Positions 43,917 through 53,432 of a DNA stretch of 64,000 nt are shown piece by piece. Position 1 is the first letter of the stretch, and the number at the start of each line of letters is the position of its first letter. The DNA is from CAMLJR01 sp964500675 (GTDB taxonomy: Bacteria; Pseudomonadota; Gammaproteobacteria; Pseudomonadales; CAMLJR01), in assembly GCA_964500675.1 (NCBI GenBank), contig CAZCNY010000001.1, positions 620,001 to 684,000 of the forward strand, given 5' to 3'. The translations under genes and the position numbers were made by a program. Under the pieces are notes generated by a model. That model searched no databases, was not told the DNA's origin, and worked only from the letters and a program-made list of their open reading frames with translations.

Positions 43917-45031
43917 GGTGTCGACCTCGACACCATGCGACGTGCACGCCAACGCTGCGCTTGATCGGGCAGGAACACAAATAACAAACCGAGCCCAATG
44001 AAGATACCGTGTACCCACCACAAACCGACATCGAGCGACAAACGCTGCTTGGAAACGGCTTCGCGCGCAGCATTGAGCAATATGAGATAAATCATGAACA
44101 ACAAAAACGCAGGAAATAATTTGCCGTAGCGGCCACGGCGATGATCGGTGCGCGCGAGTGCAACCGCCATCAATGTCGAGACTAACACCAGCAGCGCGAG
44201 CGAAATGCGCCATTGCAGTGTCGCTTTGGAATCGGGCCGCTGCGAACGCACGAGCTCGCGCGTCGTCAACGTGTCCTGCTTGCGATAAATCGGTGTCGAG
44301 GTGGCCTGCTCCATGAGCTGTCCCAACTTCGCGAAATCCATCACCTGAAATGCATTCGCGCCGGGCTGACCGAGATAGCGCGTGCCATCGCGCAGAATTA
44401 AAAATCGCTCGCCCGTGTCGGAATTAATCTGCGAATGGCCGCGCGCGGCGACGAGTATTACTTGTTGACTTGCACCATTGCTGTCGGTGTAGCGATCGGC
44501 CGCAAAAACATCGAGCATATCGCCCGTCGCGGGATCCATGCGATCGACGTACGTGACACGCCCACGCCCCTGATTGATGACGCGAAAACTACCCGCGGTC
44601 AACAATTCCAAACCCGTCGCATTGCCGGCATCGGCGAGCATCTGTTGCACGCGCAGCGTTGTGTAAGGCGTCACCAGCAAACTGGTTGTAGCGACCAGCG
44701 CCGCAACCAATAGCGCGGGCACCAGCGCCATCGCCAGCACGCGCTGCGGACCAATTCCGCACGCGCTGATTATCGTCATTTCGCTATCGACGTACATGCG
44801 CCCGAGCGCCAGCAAAACGCTGACGAAAAAAGCGAGCGGCATGATGAGCTCAAGAAAACCCGGCAACCGATACAGAATAATCGAAAACACCAGGCCGGGC
44901 GGCAGATCGCCCGCGGCAGCGGAACCGAGATACGCGACGAGCCGGCTGCTGATCACGATCACGAGCAACGTGAACGTCACGGCCAACATCGTCAGCAGAA
45001 TTTCGCGGGTCATGTAGCGGAATAAAATCAC
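43913..45031 (-). CDS. lptF: LPS export ABC permease LptF
   Basis: 372 aa. It opens ILFRYMTREILLTMLAVTFT, followed by the LptF/G pattern LPGFLELIMPLAFFVSVLLA, MYVDSEMTIISACGIG (coupling helix) and the periplasmic domain with VIDFAKLG-like VMDFAKLGQLM, then three C-terminal helices. It is the first gene of the lptFG operon and diverges from pepA, as in most gammaproteobacteria. Confidence 0.95.
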   Translation of the reverse strand: MILFRYMTREILLTMLAVTFTLLVIVISSRLVAYLGSAAAGDLPPGLVFSIILYRLPGFLELIMPLAFFVSVLLALGRMYVDSEMTIISACGIGPQRVLAMALVPALLVAALVATTSLLVTPYTTLRVQQMLADAGNATGLELLTAGSFRVINQGRGRVTYVDRMDPATGDMLDVFAADRYTDSNGASQQVILVAARGHSQINSDTGERFLILRDGTRYLGQPGANAFQVMDFAKLGQLMEQATSTPIYRKQDTLTTRELVRSQRPDSKATLQWRISLALLVLVSTLMAVALARTDHRRGRYGKLFPAFLLFMIYLILLNAAREAVSKQRLSLDVGLWWVHGIFIGLGLLFVFLPDQAQRWRARRMVSRSTP

Positions 45032-45160
45032 TCGAACATTTCCAAAATGCGCACGCCCGTTTTCAATTGTGGGGCCGACCTCTACACTAGCGCTCGATTA
45101 TCTTAATTGGGCGGCGGCGATTATCCCGAAAATCCCGCGATTTGTCTTGCGAGGTCGGAC

Positions 45161-46657
45161 ATGCAAATTATCGGCAAAGCGATTTCCAATCCCGAACAGC
45201 TGCGCAGCGCTTGCGTCATTGTCGGCATTTCCACGCAATCATCGACAAAAGCGCGCGGATTGCGCGGTGCGGCGAAACAACTCGATCGCGCGGCCGACGG
45301 CGCCATCGGGCGCCTGCTCAAACGCGGCGATATCAAAGGCGATTGGGCGCAAACGTTATTGCTGCCTGCGCTCGCCGGTATCGACGCCGAACGCGTGCTG
45401 TTGATCGGCACCGGCAGCGGCGATGCCGTCTCGGAAACCGATTACCGCAAACTTGTTCAAACCGTGCTGAGCGCGTTGATCGATTGCAAAGTCGGCGAAG
45501 CGCATTGGCTGCTCGACAATATCAAGGTCAAAGGTCGCGACGAATCCTGGCAGCTCACGCAATTGGCAATGGCGCTCGCGCTGCGTGAATACCGCTACAC
45601 CGAAACATTGAGCAAACCGAAACCCGCGCCAACGCTGCGCAAATTAATCGTCACCAATGCGATCTCGGCCCATGCGCGCGCTGCCATGCAGCGCGGCGCA
45701 GCCATCGGGCGCGGCATGAACGTGGCGCGCAATCTCGGCGATCTGCCGCCGAATATTTGCACGCCGACACATCTCGCCAAGGAGGCAAAGGCATTCGGGC
45801 GCAAACACAACCAGCTCAGCGTGAAAATCCTCGAAGAAAAAGCCATGCGCGAGCTCGGTATGGGCTCGCTGTTATCGGTCTCGGCCGGCAGCGAACAGCC
45901 AGCAAAATTAATTGTCATCGAATACCGCGGCGGCAAGCGCGGTGCGCAGCCGCAGGTGTTGGTCGGCAAAGGCATCACCTTCGACAGCGGCGGCATCAGC
46001 CTAAAACCCGGCGCCAAAATGGATGAAATGAAATTCGATATGTGCGGCGCCGCAAGTGTATTCGGTACTCTGCACGCCATTGTCGAACTCAATCTGCCGA
46101 TCAATGTTGTCGGTATTATTGCCGCTTCGGAAAATCTGCCGAGCGGCCGCGCCACCAAACCCGGTGACGTCGTCACCAGCATGTCCGGGCAGACCATCGA
46201 AATTCTCAATACCGATGCCGAAGGCCGCTTGGTTCTGTGCGATGCATTGACCTATGCCGCGCGTTTCAAACCCGCTGCGGTGATCGATATCGCCACACTG
46301 ACGGGTGCGTGCGTGGTTGCGCTCGGCAAACACGCGAGCGGGCTGTACAGCAATCAGGACGATTTCGCGCAGGAATTGCTCGCCGCCGGGCAAACCGTCG
46401 GCGATCGCGCCTGGCAATTGCCGCTGTGGGACGACTATCAGAAACAACTCGACAGCAATTTCGCCGATATGGCCAACGTCGGCGGACCCGGGGGCGGCAG
46501 CATTACCGCCGCGTGTTTTCTCGCGCGCTTTACCAAAGATTATCGCTGGGCGCATCTCGATATCGCAGGCACGGCCTGGGATGAAGGCGCCAACAAAGGT
46601 GCGACCGGGCGCCCGGTTGGCCTGCTGACGCAGTACCTGATTTCTTGTAGCGAATAA
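45161..46657 (+). CDS. pepA: Leucyl aminopeptidase PepA
   Basis: 498 aa from ATG 45161; a TTG 18 codons upstream is unlikely. M17 family two-metal aminopeptidase with VGKGITFDSGGISLKPG, KFDMCGAASVFG and the signature NTDAEGRLVLCDAL. In gammaproteobacteria the hexamer also binds DNA, aiding Xer recombination or repressing genes. TTTCAA and TACACT boxes, 16 bases apart in the gap at about 45061-45090, are a possible promoter. holC, which normally follows pepA, is not found. Confidence 0.96.
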   Translation: MQIIGKAISNPEQLRSACVIVGISTQSSTKARGLRGAAKQLDRAADGAIGRLLKRGDIKGDWAQTLLLPALAGIDAERVLLIGTGSGDAVSETDYRKLVQTVLSALIDCKVGEAHWLLDNIKVKGRDESWQLTQLAMALALREYRYTETLSKPKPAPTLRKLIVTNAISAHARAAMQRGAAIGRGMNVARNLGDLPPNICTPTHLAKEAKAFGRKHNQLSVKILEEKAMRELGMGSLLSVSAGSEQPAKLIVIEYRGGKRGAQPQVLVGKGITFDSGGISLKPGAKMDEMKFDMCGAASVFGTLHAIVELNLPINVVGIIAASENLPSGRATKPGDVVTSMSGQTIEILNTDAEGRLVLCDALTYAARFKPAAVIDIATLTGACVVALGKHASGLYSNQDDFAQELLAAGQTVGDRAWQLPLWDDYQKQLDSNFADMANVGGPGGGSITAACFLARFTKDYRWAHLDIAGTAWDEGANKGATGRPVGLLTQYLISCSE

Positions 46658-46726
46658 TCGTTGTGCCTGGCGGCGGCACCGGCACCGCCGGAGTGCTAGA
46701 TTATTAAAAAGGGTTTTGAGTAATCG

Positions 46727-47245
46727 ATGATGTCCGACGACGATTCACGCGCACCATCGAGCCGGCCTGCAGCCCGCCTGCTCGATGAACTCGAAGCGAT
46801 CAAGGGCACGCTCCGTGTCGATCAGAATGCGACCACCGCGTTGCCGGCGGATATTCCGCTGCTCGACGACATGGTGATCGATAATCTCGACAGCAATGCA
46901 AAACTGCTCAACATCGAACAAATTTTCGACGAATGTATGAATGAAGAGAATACGACCGGCGAAAATCCCGTCGCAGAAACGGTCACAACAGCGGCGCCTC
47001 CCATGCAGTTTCCGCGTTTCACGCTCGATGTAACCGTCAGCGACGACAACGAATTTACCCCACCAAAACCGAGCGCAGAGCCCTCCGCTACACAACAACG
47101 ACCGCGCGTACGCCCTGATTACAGCCGCGAAGCATTAATTCAGGAGTTGGTCGACGAGTTCATTCCGCAAATCGAAGCCGAATTGAACAAGCGCCTGCAC
47201 CGGCTCGACGATGCATCACTACATCGATTAAAAGACTCGAAATAA
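46727..47245 (+). CDS. Unknown acidic protein between pepA and valS
   Basis: 172 aa. N-terminal ARLLDELEAIKGTL helix (about 15-30), acidic stretch IPLLDDMVIDNLDSNAKLLN, a Pro/Thr-rich linker, and a C-terminal amphipathic helix ALIQELVDEFIPQIEAELNK (about 137-156). There are no membrane segments or known motifs. Pseudomonas has an uncharacterised gene in this place (between holC and valS) that may be related. Position and length suggest a conserved but unnamed partner of this locus. holC itself (DNA polymerase III chi) is absent here. Confidence 0.7.
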   Translation: MMSDDDSRAPSSRPAARLLDELEAIKGTLRVDQNATTALPADIPLLDDMVIDNLDSNAKLLNIEQIFDECMNEENTTGENPVAETVTTAAPPMQFPRFTLDVTVSDDNEFTPPKPSAEPSATQQRPRVRPDYSREALIQELVDEFIPQIEAELNKRLHRLDDASLHRLKDSK

Positions 47246-47433
47246 ATTCCACTCCGCCGTTTTTGGCCACCGCCAGACTCGGGTTATACTGCCGGACGCA
47301 ACGGCGCGACCCACCGCTCACTTGCAGCGATCAGTTCCTTGCAACGAAAACCGCTCGCAGCGCGACCCTTATCCGCAGCGCAATCAGCATCGCCGCCACC
47401 CCTTTCTCAGCATTGAGTTACGAATTCAACACC

Positions 47434-50256
47434 ATGGAAAATACCACGCAATCCAACGATCCCGGACAACAAACCGCCGCACTCGAAAAAACATTTCAGC
47501 CCGCCGCCATCGAGCGCAGATGGTACGAAATGTGGGAAAACGCCGGCTATTTCGCCCCGAGCGGAAAAGGCGATCCGTACTGCATCATGATTCCGCCGCC
47601 CAATGTCACGGGCAGCCTGCACATGGGTCACGGCTTTCAAGAAGCGATCATGGATGCGCTGATCCGCTATCACCGCATGCGCGGCAACAACACGCTGTGG
47701 CAGGTCGGCACCGACCACGCTGGCATCGCGACGCAGATGGTAGTCGAGCGTCAGCTCGAAGCGCAGGGCATCAAGCGCACCGAACTCGGCCGCGAGAAAT
47801 TCATCGAAAAAGTTTGGGAATGGAAAGAGCAATCGGGCGGCACCATCACGCGACAATTGCGCCGCATGGGCGCCTCGACCGATTGGTCGCGCGAGCGCTT
47901 CACCATGGACGAAGGTTTATCTAACGCCGTCACTGAGGTGTTCGTTCGTTTATACGAAGAGAAATTAATTTATCGCGGCAAACGCCTCGTCAATTGGGAT
48001 CCCGTTTTACACACGGCGATTTCCGATCTCGAAGTGGTGAGCGAAGAAGAACAGGGCTCGATGTGGCACTTCAAATATCCGCTCGCCGATGGCAGCGGAC
48101 ATTTAGTGGTTGCCACAACGCGCCCCGAAACGATGCTCGGCGATACCGCGGTTGCGGTAAATCCGCACGACGAGCGCTATCAACATTTAATCGGAAAAAA
48201 CATTTTACTGCCGCTCGCCAATCGCGAAATACCGATCATCGCCGACGATTATGTCGACAAAGAATTCGGCACCGGCTGCGTGAAAATTACGCCCGCGCAC
48301 GACTTCAACGACTATGAAGTCGGCAAGCGTCACAACTGTACTCTCATCAATATTTTTACTGCCGATGCGATCATCAACGATAACGCGCCGGAAAAATATC
48401 GCGGCCTCGATCGCTTCGTCGCGCGCAAACAAATCGTCGCCGATCTCGAAGCGCTCGGTCTTCTCGAAAAAATCGAACCGCACACATTGAAAGTGCCGCG
48501 CGGCGATCGCACGGGTGTCGTCATCGAACCGTGGCTCACCGATCAGTGGTATGTCGATGCAAAAAAATTAGCCGTACCGGCAATCGCCGCTGTTGAAAAC
48601 GGCGACATCCAATTCGTGCCGCAGCAATACGAAAACATGTATTTCGCGTGGATGCGCGATATTCAGGATTGGTGTATTTCGCGGCAATTATGGTGGGGCC
48701 ATCAAATTCCGGCGTGGTACGACAACCACGGCAACGTTTACGTCGGCCGCACCGAAACCGAAGTGCGTGAAAAAAATAATTTGGGCGATATTGCGCTCAA
48801 ACGCGATGACGACGTGCTCGATACGTGGTTTTCGTCGGCGCTGTGGACTTTCTCGACGCTCGGCTGGCCCGAACAAACACCCGAATTAAAAACATTTCAT
48901 CCCACCAGCGTGCTCGTGACCGGCTTCGACATTATTTTCTTCTGGGTCGCGCGCATGATCATGATGACGCTGCATTTCATCAAGGATGAAAACAGCAAAG
49001 CGCAAGTGCCGTTCAAAACGGTTTACGTGCACGGCCTGGTGCGCGACGCCGAAGGCCAGAAAATGTCGAAGTCGAAGGGCAATGTGCTCGACCCGATCGA
49101 TCTGATCGACGGCATCGATCTCGAAAGCCTCGTGCAAAAACGCACGAGTGGTTTGATGCGGCCACAAGACGCAGCGAAAATCGAAAAAGCCACGCGCAAA
49201 CAATTCCCGGAGGGCATCGCTGCTTACGGCACCGACGCCTTGCGCTTCACGTATTACTCGCTCGCTTCGACCGGCCGCGATATCAAATTCGATGTCGGCC
49301 GTATCGAAGGTTTCCGCAATTTCTGCAACAAAATCTGGAACGCCGCGCGTTACGTATTGGGCCAATGCGAAGGACAGGATTGCGGGACGGGGGAATATAC
49401 ATTGAGCCTCGCCGATCGCTGGATTATTTCCGCGCTGCAACGCACCGAGGCCGAAATGGAAAAAGCGTTTGCGAGCTACCGTCTCGATTTCGCCGCGCAG
49501 ACAATTTATGATTTTGTCTGGAACGAATACTGCGATTGGTATTTGGAATTATCCAAACCCATGCTGTGGGATGAAAATGCGCCCTCCGCACAAAAAGCCG
49601 GCACTCGCCGCACGCTGATCCGCGTGCTCGAAACAACACTACGCTTACTGCACCCTCTGCTGCCATTCGTCACGGAGGAAATCTGGCAGCGCGTCGCTCC
49701 GTTAGCCGGCAACATGGGCAGCACCATCATGTTGCAGGATTATCCGCGCTGTAACGAAGCGCGCATTGATACCGCCGCCGAAAGCGATATCGCCTGGCTC
49801 AAAGCGGTCATTCTGGGCGTGCGCAATATTCGCGGTGAAATGAATATTTCGCCGGCGCGCGAAATTGCGTTACTGCTGCACAACGGCGATCCCGAAGATC
49901 GCCGCCGTAGTGCCGAGAACGCCGCGTTCTTGAAAAAGCTAGCGAAGCTCTCCTCCATCGAGTGGCTCGATACCAATGTGGAGCCGCCACCCGCTGCGAC
50001 ACAACTCGCTGGCGCTATGGAGTTATTGGTGCCGATGGCGGGGTTGATCGATAAAGACGCCGAGCTGGCGCGCCTGAACAAGGAGATCGACAAACTCGAA
50101 CAGGAAATAATCCGCCTCGATACCAAGTTGGCGAATCCCGCCTTTACCGAGAAAGCTCCCGCTGAAGTCGTCGCCAAGGAGCGCGAACGACTCGCCGCAC
50201 AACAACAAGCGCTGGCGCAACTCAAGCAGCAGCACCAGCGTATTAGCGCGCTATAA
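47434..50256 (+). CDS. valS: Valyl-tRNA synthetase
   Basis: 940 aa from ATG 47434 (MENTTQ); a long upstream open frame to a TTG at 47263 overlaps the leader and is not expected to be translated. Class I signatures HMGH (residues 63-66, in NVTGSLHMGHGF) and KMSKSKGN (about 544-551) are present, with the editing domain between (TTRPETMLGDTAVAVNPHD, GTGCVKITPAHDFND), anticodon-binding domain and the C-terminal coiled-coil arm (ELARLNKEIDKLEQEIIRLD) typical of ValRS. Confidence 0.97.
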   Translation: MENTTQSNDPGQQTAALEKTFQPAAIERRWYEMWENAGYFAPSGKGDPYCIMIPPPNVTGSLHMGHGFQEAIMDALIRYHRMRGNNTLWQVGTDHAGIATQMVVERQLEAQGIKRTELGREKFIEKVWEWKEQSGGTITRQLRRMGASTDWSRERFTMDEGLSNAVTEVFVRLYEEKLIYRGKRLVNWDPVLHTAISDLEVVSEEEQGSMWHFKYPLADGSGHLVVATTRPETMLGDTAVAVNPHDERYQHLIGKNILLPLANREIPIIADDYVDKEFGTGCVKITPAHDFNDYEVGKRHNCTLINIFTADAIINDNAPEKYRGLDRFVARKQIVADLEALGLLEKIEPHTLKVPRGDRTGVVIEPWLTDQWYVDAKKLAVPAIAAVENGDIQFVPQQYENMYFAWMRDIQDWCISRQLWWGHQIPAWYDNHGNVYVGRTETEVREKNNLGDIALKRDDDVLDTWFSSALWTFSTLGWPEQTPELKTFHPTSVLVTGFDIIFFWVARMIMMTLHFIKDENSKAQVPFKTVYVHGLVRDAEGQKMSKSKGNVLDPIDLIDGIDLESLVQKRTSGLMRPQDAAKIEKATRKQFPEGIAAYGTDALRFTYYSLASTGRDIKFDVGRIEGFRNFCNKIWNAARYVLGQCEGQDCGTGEYTLSLADRWIISALQRTEAEMEKAFASYRLDFAAQTIYDFVWNEYCDWYLELSKPMLWDENAPSAQKAGTRRTLIRVLETTLRLLHPLLPFVTEEIWQRVAPLAGNMGSTIMLQDYPRCNEARIDTAAESDIAWLKAVILGVRNIRGEMNISPAREIALLLHNGDPEDRRRSAENAAFLKKLAKLSSIEWLDTNVEPPPAATQLAGAMELLVPMAGLIDKDAELARLNKEIDKLEQEIIRLDTKLANPAFTEKAPAEVVAKERERLAAQQQALAQLKQQHQRISAL

Positions 50257-50599
50257 AATTAGCGGCGGGATTTCAAGTAAGGGTATTAAAGGCGTGATCG
50301 TATTCACGACACGCCGCCGATTACGTAAAATTAATTTGTCCCTACCCGCCTTTTCGGCGACCCTGCGCACCATAAGGTAAGCAAAATAATAAAGCGCTGG
50401 GTTGTAACGATGTTGGCGAACGCTTTTTCATATCCCCATAGCCGCGTAGACAACGCGAGTTGCAGCGGCAATCCTGTAGTCGTTCTCTCCACTTTTGATT
50501 TTCCGACGCGCGCTCTCTGCGAGTTTTCCTACTTGCTCCCCACTATCCCTGGCGGGGGATGAACATCAATTCACCCAAAGAACGTATGGAGTGATAACA
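50257..50599. other. Gap between valS and the cold-shock gene
   Basis: 343 bases without a gene. Near the start, GGCGTG (50291-50296) pairs with CACGCC (50310-50315) and TCGT with ACGA inside it, a possible stem-loop after valS though not followed by a T-run. The remainder probably contains the promoter and a long structured leader of the cold-shock gene, as in cspA; CCCC/GGGG segments at about 50540-50570 could pair. GGAG before ATG 50600 is a good ribosome-binding site. Confidence 0.45.
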
Positions 50600-50842
50600 A
50601 TGACAACAGCTGAGTTTCAAGAGGACGCGGGTATGTCTGATCGTATCAAAGGAATCGTTAAGTGGTTTAATAATGCCAAGGGCTTTGGTTTTATAACCCA
50701 CGATGGCGGTGAGGATGTGTTTGTCCATTTCCGCTCAATTCGCGGCGAGGGCTATCGTACGTTGACGCAGGGACAACAGGTGGAATTCGCTCTCGAGCAA
50801 GGCCCGAAAGGCTTGCACGCTGAAGATGTTGATAAGGTCTAA
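50600..50842 (+). CDS. Cold-shock domain protein
   Basis: 80 aa from ATG 50600 (GGAG 8 bases upstream), or 69 aa from ATG 50633, which also has a GAGG upstream and gives the usual family start MSDRIKG. The single cold-shock domain shows RNP1 GFGFI in KWFNNAKGFGFI and RNP2 VFVHF, followed by LTQGQQVEFALEQGPKGLHA. CspA-type RNA chaperone, probably with temperature-dependent leader control. It converges with the diguanylate cyclase gene, overlapping its 3' end by 4 bases. Confidence 0.93.
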   Translation: MTTAEFQEDAGMSDRIKGIVKWFNNAKGFGFITHDGGEDVFVHFRSIRGEGYRTLTQGQQVEFALEQGPKGLHAEDVDKV

Positions 50843-51801
50843 GTTTCCGGGCTAAAAATCTTGGTCTGATTGCGACCCGCGTTTTTGGCGCTGTACAGCG
50901 CCATATCGGCTCGCTGTAACCACTGGTGTACACTTTCGATATCGTCGTCGAGCTCGGAAAGGCCGAGACTGATCGTGAATTGCACCACCTCCTGTGCTGG
51001 ACCCAGCACCGATTTCGCGGCGATCGCTTTGCGCAAACGCTCACAAAAGATCATCGCGCCATCCTGCTGCGTATTGGGCAGAATAACCACGAACTCTTCG
51101 CCACCATAGCGACCCGGGATATCGACCTCGCGCGACACCTCGCGCACTGTGCGAGAAACCAGTCGTATCGCCTCATCGCCGGTTTGATGACCATGGTTAT
51201 CGTTTATTTTTTTGAAGTGATCGATATCGAACATCACCAGCGAGACATGTTGTTGCGCGCGCTTGGCGCGCTCCCACTCCTCGTGTAAACGTTCTTCCCA
51301 ATAGCCACGCGTCCACAGATGCGTAAGTCGGTCGGTGCGACTGACCTGTAATAATTCGGCCTGCGCGGACTCCAACGCCTGCCGCGTCATCGCGCTTTCG
51401 GTGACGTCGTAAACCACAATCCCCATGCGCTCAACCTTGTCGTTGGCAGCGCGCAACGGTACGAACATCACGTTCTGGTACATGATGTCGATGTTGTAAT
51501 GAATCGGTAAATGCAGAGGAAAGCGAAAGAGATACGGCCTCTCTTCCCATGTGGTATATACCGGAATACCCAACCCGAACACCGTTTGCATGCGACGCCA
51601 CAACCATTGTTCGGGCAGCTCGGTGAACAGTTCCATGATCGATCGCCCCATGGCGTCCTCGGAGCGGATGCCGCTATGGGCCTGCATAAAACGATTGAAA
51701 ACCTCAACATGCAGGGTGCGGTCGAGCACCACGATGCCAATATTGGAACTCTGGATAATATCCAGCAGCCAATGCAGCTCCTTGAAATCGTCGGCGTCCA
51801 T
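50839..51801 (-). CDS. PAS-GGDEF diguanylate cyclase
   Basis: 320 aa, cytosolic. A PAS domain (about 8-145: DIIQSSNIGIVVLDRTLHVE, HSGIRSEDAMGRSIMELF) is followed by GGDEF (about 160-318) with MFDIDHFKKINDNHGH, active-site RYGGEEFVVILP and I-site REVD five residues before it. It should synthesise c-di-GMP with product inhibition. Its ATG shares one base with the stop of the CheC-like gene upstream (TAATG), so the two proteins are translated together and probably work together. Confidence 0.94.
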   Translation of the reverse strand: MDADDFKELHWLLDIIQSSNIGIVVLDRTLHVEVFNRFMQAHSGIRSEDAMGRSIMELFTELPEQWLWRRMQTVFGLGIPVYTTWEERPYLFRFPLHLPIHYNIDIMYQNVMFVPLRAANDKVERMGIVVYDVTESAMTRQALESAQAELLQVSRTDRLTHLWTRGYWEERLHEEWERAKRAQQHVSLVMFDIDHFKKINDNHGHQTGDEAIRLVSRTVREVSREVDIPGRYGGEEFVVILPNTQQDGAMIFCERLRKAIAAKSVLGPAQEVVQFTISLGLSELDDDIESVHQWLQRADMALYSAKNAGRNQTKIFSPET

Positions 51802-52403
51802 TAGGACAACAGTAGCTCCATTTTGTTGAATAGCTCCGGCAGGGCCTGTTGATGAAACAACAACACCAGATCGCAGGCAGTGCGAAAACCCTCAAACTCA
51901 TAATTCAATTCAATCGCCATGGTCTTGTCCCATGGAAACGCACGCTCAGCGAACATATCGTGCAAACTCTTACGCAGTCCCAGCACGGTCGGATAGCCGA
52001 TAAGTACGTCTATCTCAAGCTGCTCAAGCACCGACTGAATACACGAGCCACTGAGGAGCGACGAAATCTCCAACATATGTTCAAGCTGTTCATGGCCCTC
52101 GGTGGCAGGTTCGTACCCCATCAATACCGACAGATCGCTGAGTGTCGCCTCGCTGAACAACAGCAGCGCTTCGCCGCTGATACCGTCACCGTAAAATGGC
52201 TGGGTGACCGCGGTTACATTTTCCTGCTCTTTCATTGAAGTCAGCGCCATCCTCACATCGGCGGACTCCAATAAATGAACCTGGGGAATCGGCATTTTGA
52301 CAAATGTGGCGAAGCTGCGGGCAATTTTGTCCGCAGTGCGCCCAACCGCTATATTTGCAACTTCTTGGAAACCGTCGCGCAATTCTTCGCTGAATTCGAT
52401 CAT
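51801..52403 (-). CDS. CheC-like phosphatase family protein
   Basis: 200 aa. CheC/CheX/FliY phosphatases use the pattern D/S-x3-E-x2-N followed by a proline about 22 residues later. The N-terminal copy is complete here (D10, E14, N17 in RDGFQEVANIAVG, then KMPIP). In the pseudo-symmetric second half the matching segment LEISSLLSGSCIQSVLEQL has Ser where Asn is needed, so only one site should be active. It is probably a receiver-domain phosphatase acting on a signalling protein. The gene is coupled to the PAS-GGDEF gene downstream; no chemotaxis genes are nearby. Confidence 0.82.
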   Translation of the reverse strand: MIEFSEELRDGFQEVANIAVGRTADKIARSFATFVKMPIPQVHLLESADVRMALTSMKEQENVTAVTQPFYGDGISGEALLLFSEATLSDLSVLMGYEPATEGHEQLEHMLEISSLLSGSCIQSVLEQLEIDVLIGYPTVLGLRKSLHDMFAERAFPWDKTMAIELNYEFEGFRTACDLVLLFHQQALPELFNKMELLLS

Positions 52404-52527
52404 TTTTTACTGTTATGCCCCACGCGAACAGGCTCGACTCCTAGTACCGGCTAAGTTTAGCAGACCGCGCCACATCCAAGCAGGACCGCGCTCACGGACC
52501 CGGTTGGTCAACCATCTACCCGCCCGA

Positions 52528-52749
52528 CTAGTAATGTGGCGGCAGCTGTGGCACGGCCTGCGTATCACGCCAGGCAAGCAAATCGGCCAGATGCTTTTCG
52601 AGTTGCGCATTACTCTGCTCCAATTGCGCCAGACGCTGCTGCTGCGCGATCACGATGCGATCCAACGTCTGCACCATATCTTCCTGAAAAGCGAGCTGCA
52701 TTTGCAGCTCAATTAATTGTTGTTGTAACTGCTGCCAAAGCTCATTCAT
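52528..52749 (-). CDS. slyX: SlyX family protein
   Basis: 73 aa from ATG 52749. Almost entirely a coiled coil (LIELQMQLAFQEDMVQTLDR, VIAQQQRLAQLEQSNAQLEK), ending in the family tail PPHY. SlyX proteins are small cytosolic coiled coils with no known function. The gene diverges from the SUI1-like gene. Confidence 0.92.
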   Translation of the reverse strand: MNELWQQLQQQLIELQMQLAFQEDMVQTLDRIVIAQQQRLAQLEQSNAQLEKHLADLLAWRDTQAVPQLPPHY

Positions 52750-52826
52750 CGCACACACCCCAGGTAGACATCACTTCTCAACCAAGCCACCGGACTATAA
52801 TGGGCGCCTTCGCGGAGATACGAATT

Positions 52827-53180
52827 ATGGGACTAGTCTACAGCACCGAAAAAGGCCGCATGTGCCCGCGCTGCAAATGTCCGATCGGCAATTGCACGTG
52901 CAGCGCCTCCGGCACCACTAAAAATGCTCCGACAAGTAGCGATGGCTGTGTGCGCCTGCAACGCCAAACGCATGGCCGCGCAGGCAAAGTTGTTACAACA
53001 ATTATTGGCGTGAATCTTCCACCTGAAGAGCTCAAGCAGTTTGCAAAGCGGCTCAAGCAAATATGCGGCAGCGGCGGCACTGTCAGTAACGGGATTATCG
53101 AGATCCAAGGCGATCATCGCATCGGGTTAAAATCGGAGTTCGAACGACTCGGCTACAACGTCAAACTCTCTGGCGGATAA
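52827..53180 (+). CDS. SUI1/eIF1-like translation factor (YciH)
   Basis: 117 aa from ATG 52827, behind GGAG; a longer open frame upstream crosses slyX and is not used. An N-terminal CPRCKCPIGNCTC zinc-ribbon-like cluster (four cysteines, residues about 13-25) precedes the SUI1 domain: VRLQRQTHGRAGKVVTTI, GSGGTVSNGIIEIQGDHR and the closing GYNVKLSGG. It can discriminate initiation codons in vitro in the E. coli homologue. Confidence 0.93.
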   Translation: MGLVYSTEKGRMCPRCKCPIGNCTCSASGTTKNAPTSSDGCVRLQRQTHGRAGKVVTTIIGVNLPPEELKQFAKRLKQICGSGGTVSNGIIEIQGDHRIGLKSEFERLGYNVKLSGG

Positions 53181-53361
53181 TGATTTTCGCCTTTTCTCCA
53201 TTCCGCAACATTAATGACTCGTTAGATTAATTTAATTGAAATACTTTCATACGCATTTATTCGTATGCTCATAGGTATTTCTACGTCCGACGAAAAAACA
53301 AAAGCCGCTTTTTCAGCCCCTCGCTACATAGTTGCGTGCAAACGAAGTTATCGAAGGTCAA

Positions 53362-53379
53362 TTGGCACGAAAACGGCAT
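53362..53379 (+). promoter_or_regulatory. Sigma-54 promoter of the acyltransferase gene
   Basis: TTGGCACG (53362-53369) and the -12 element GGCAT (53375-53379) give the required GG-N10-GC spacing (GG 53364-53365, GC 53376-53377). TTGGCACG is a perfect -24 element. Transcription would start near 53389, leaving a leader of about 85 bases. Expression would need RpoN and an enhancer-binding protein such as a PrsR- or FleQ-type regulator. Confidence 0.72.
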
Positions 53380-53432
53380 ACGCATAACCGAAACACAATA
53401 ATGTCAACTTTTCGTTATCGAACTTCTCGCGT

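Noticed and set aside
43917..44213. 99-codon N-terminal extension of lptG
   Set aside because: It is an out-of-frame reading of lptF; the GTG at 43916 overlapping the lptF stop gives the normal LptG start.
47263..47433. 57-codon N-terminal extension of valS
   Set aside because: It begins at TTG and lacks similarity to ValRS; ATG 47434 gives the usual N-terminus.
52536..52826. 97-codon N-terminal extension of the SUI1 protein
   Set aside because: It overlaps slyX on the other strand, and the ATG at 52827 has its own GGAG.
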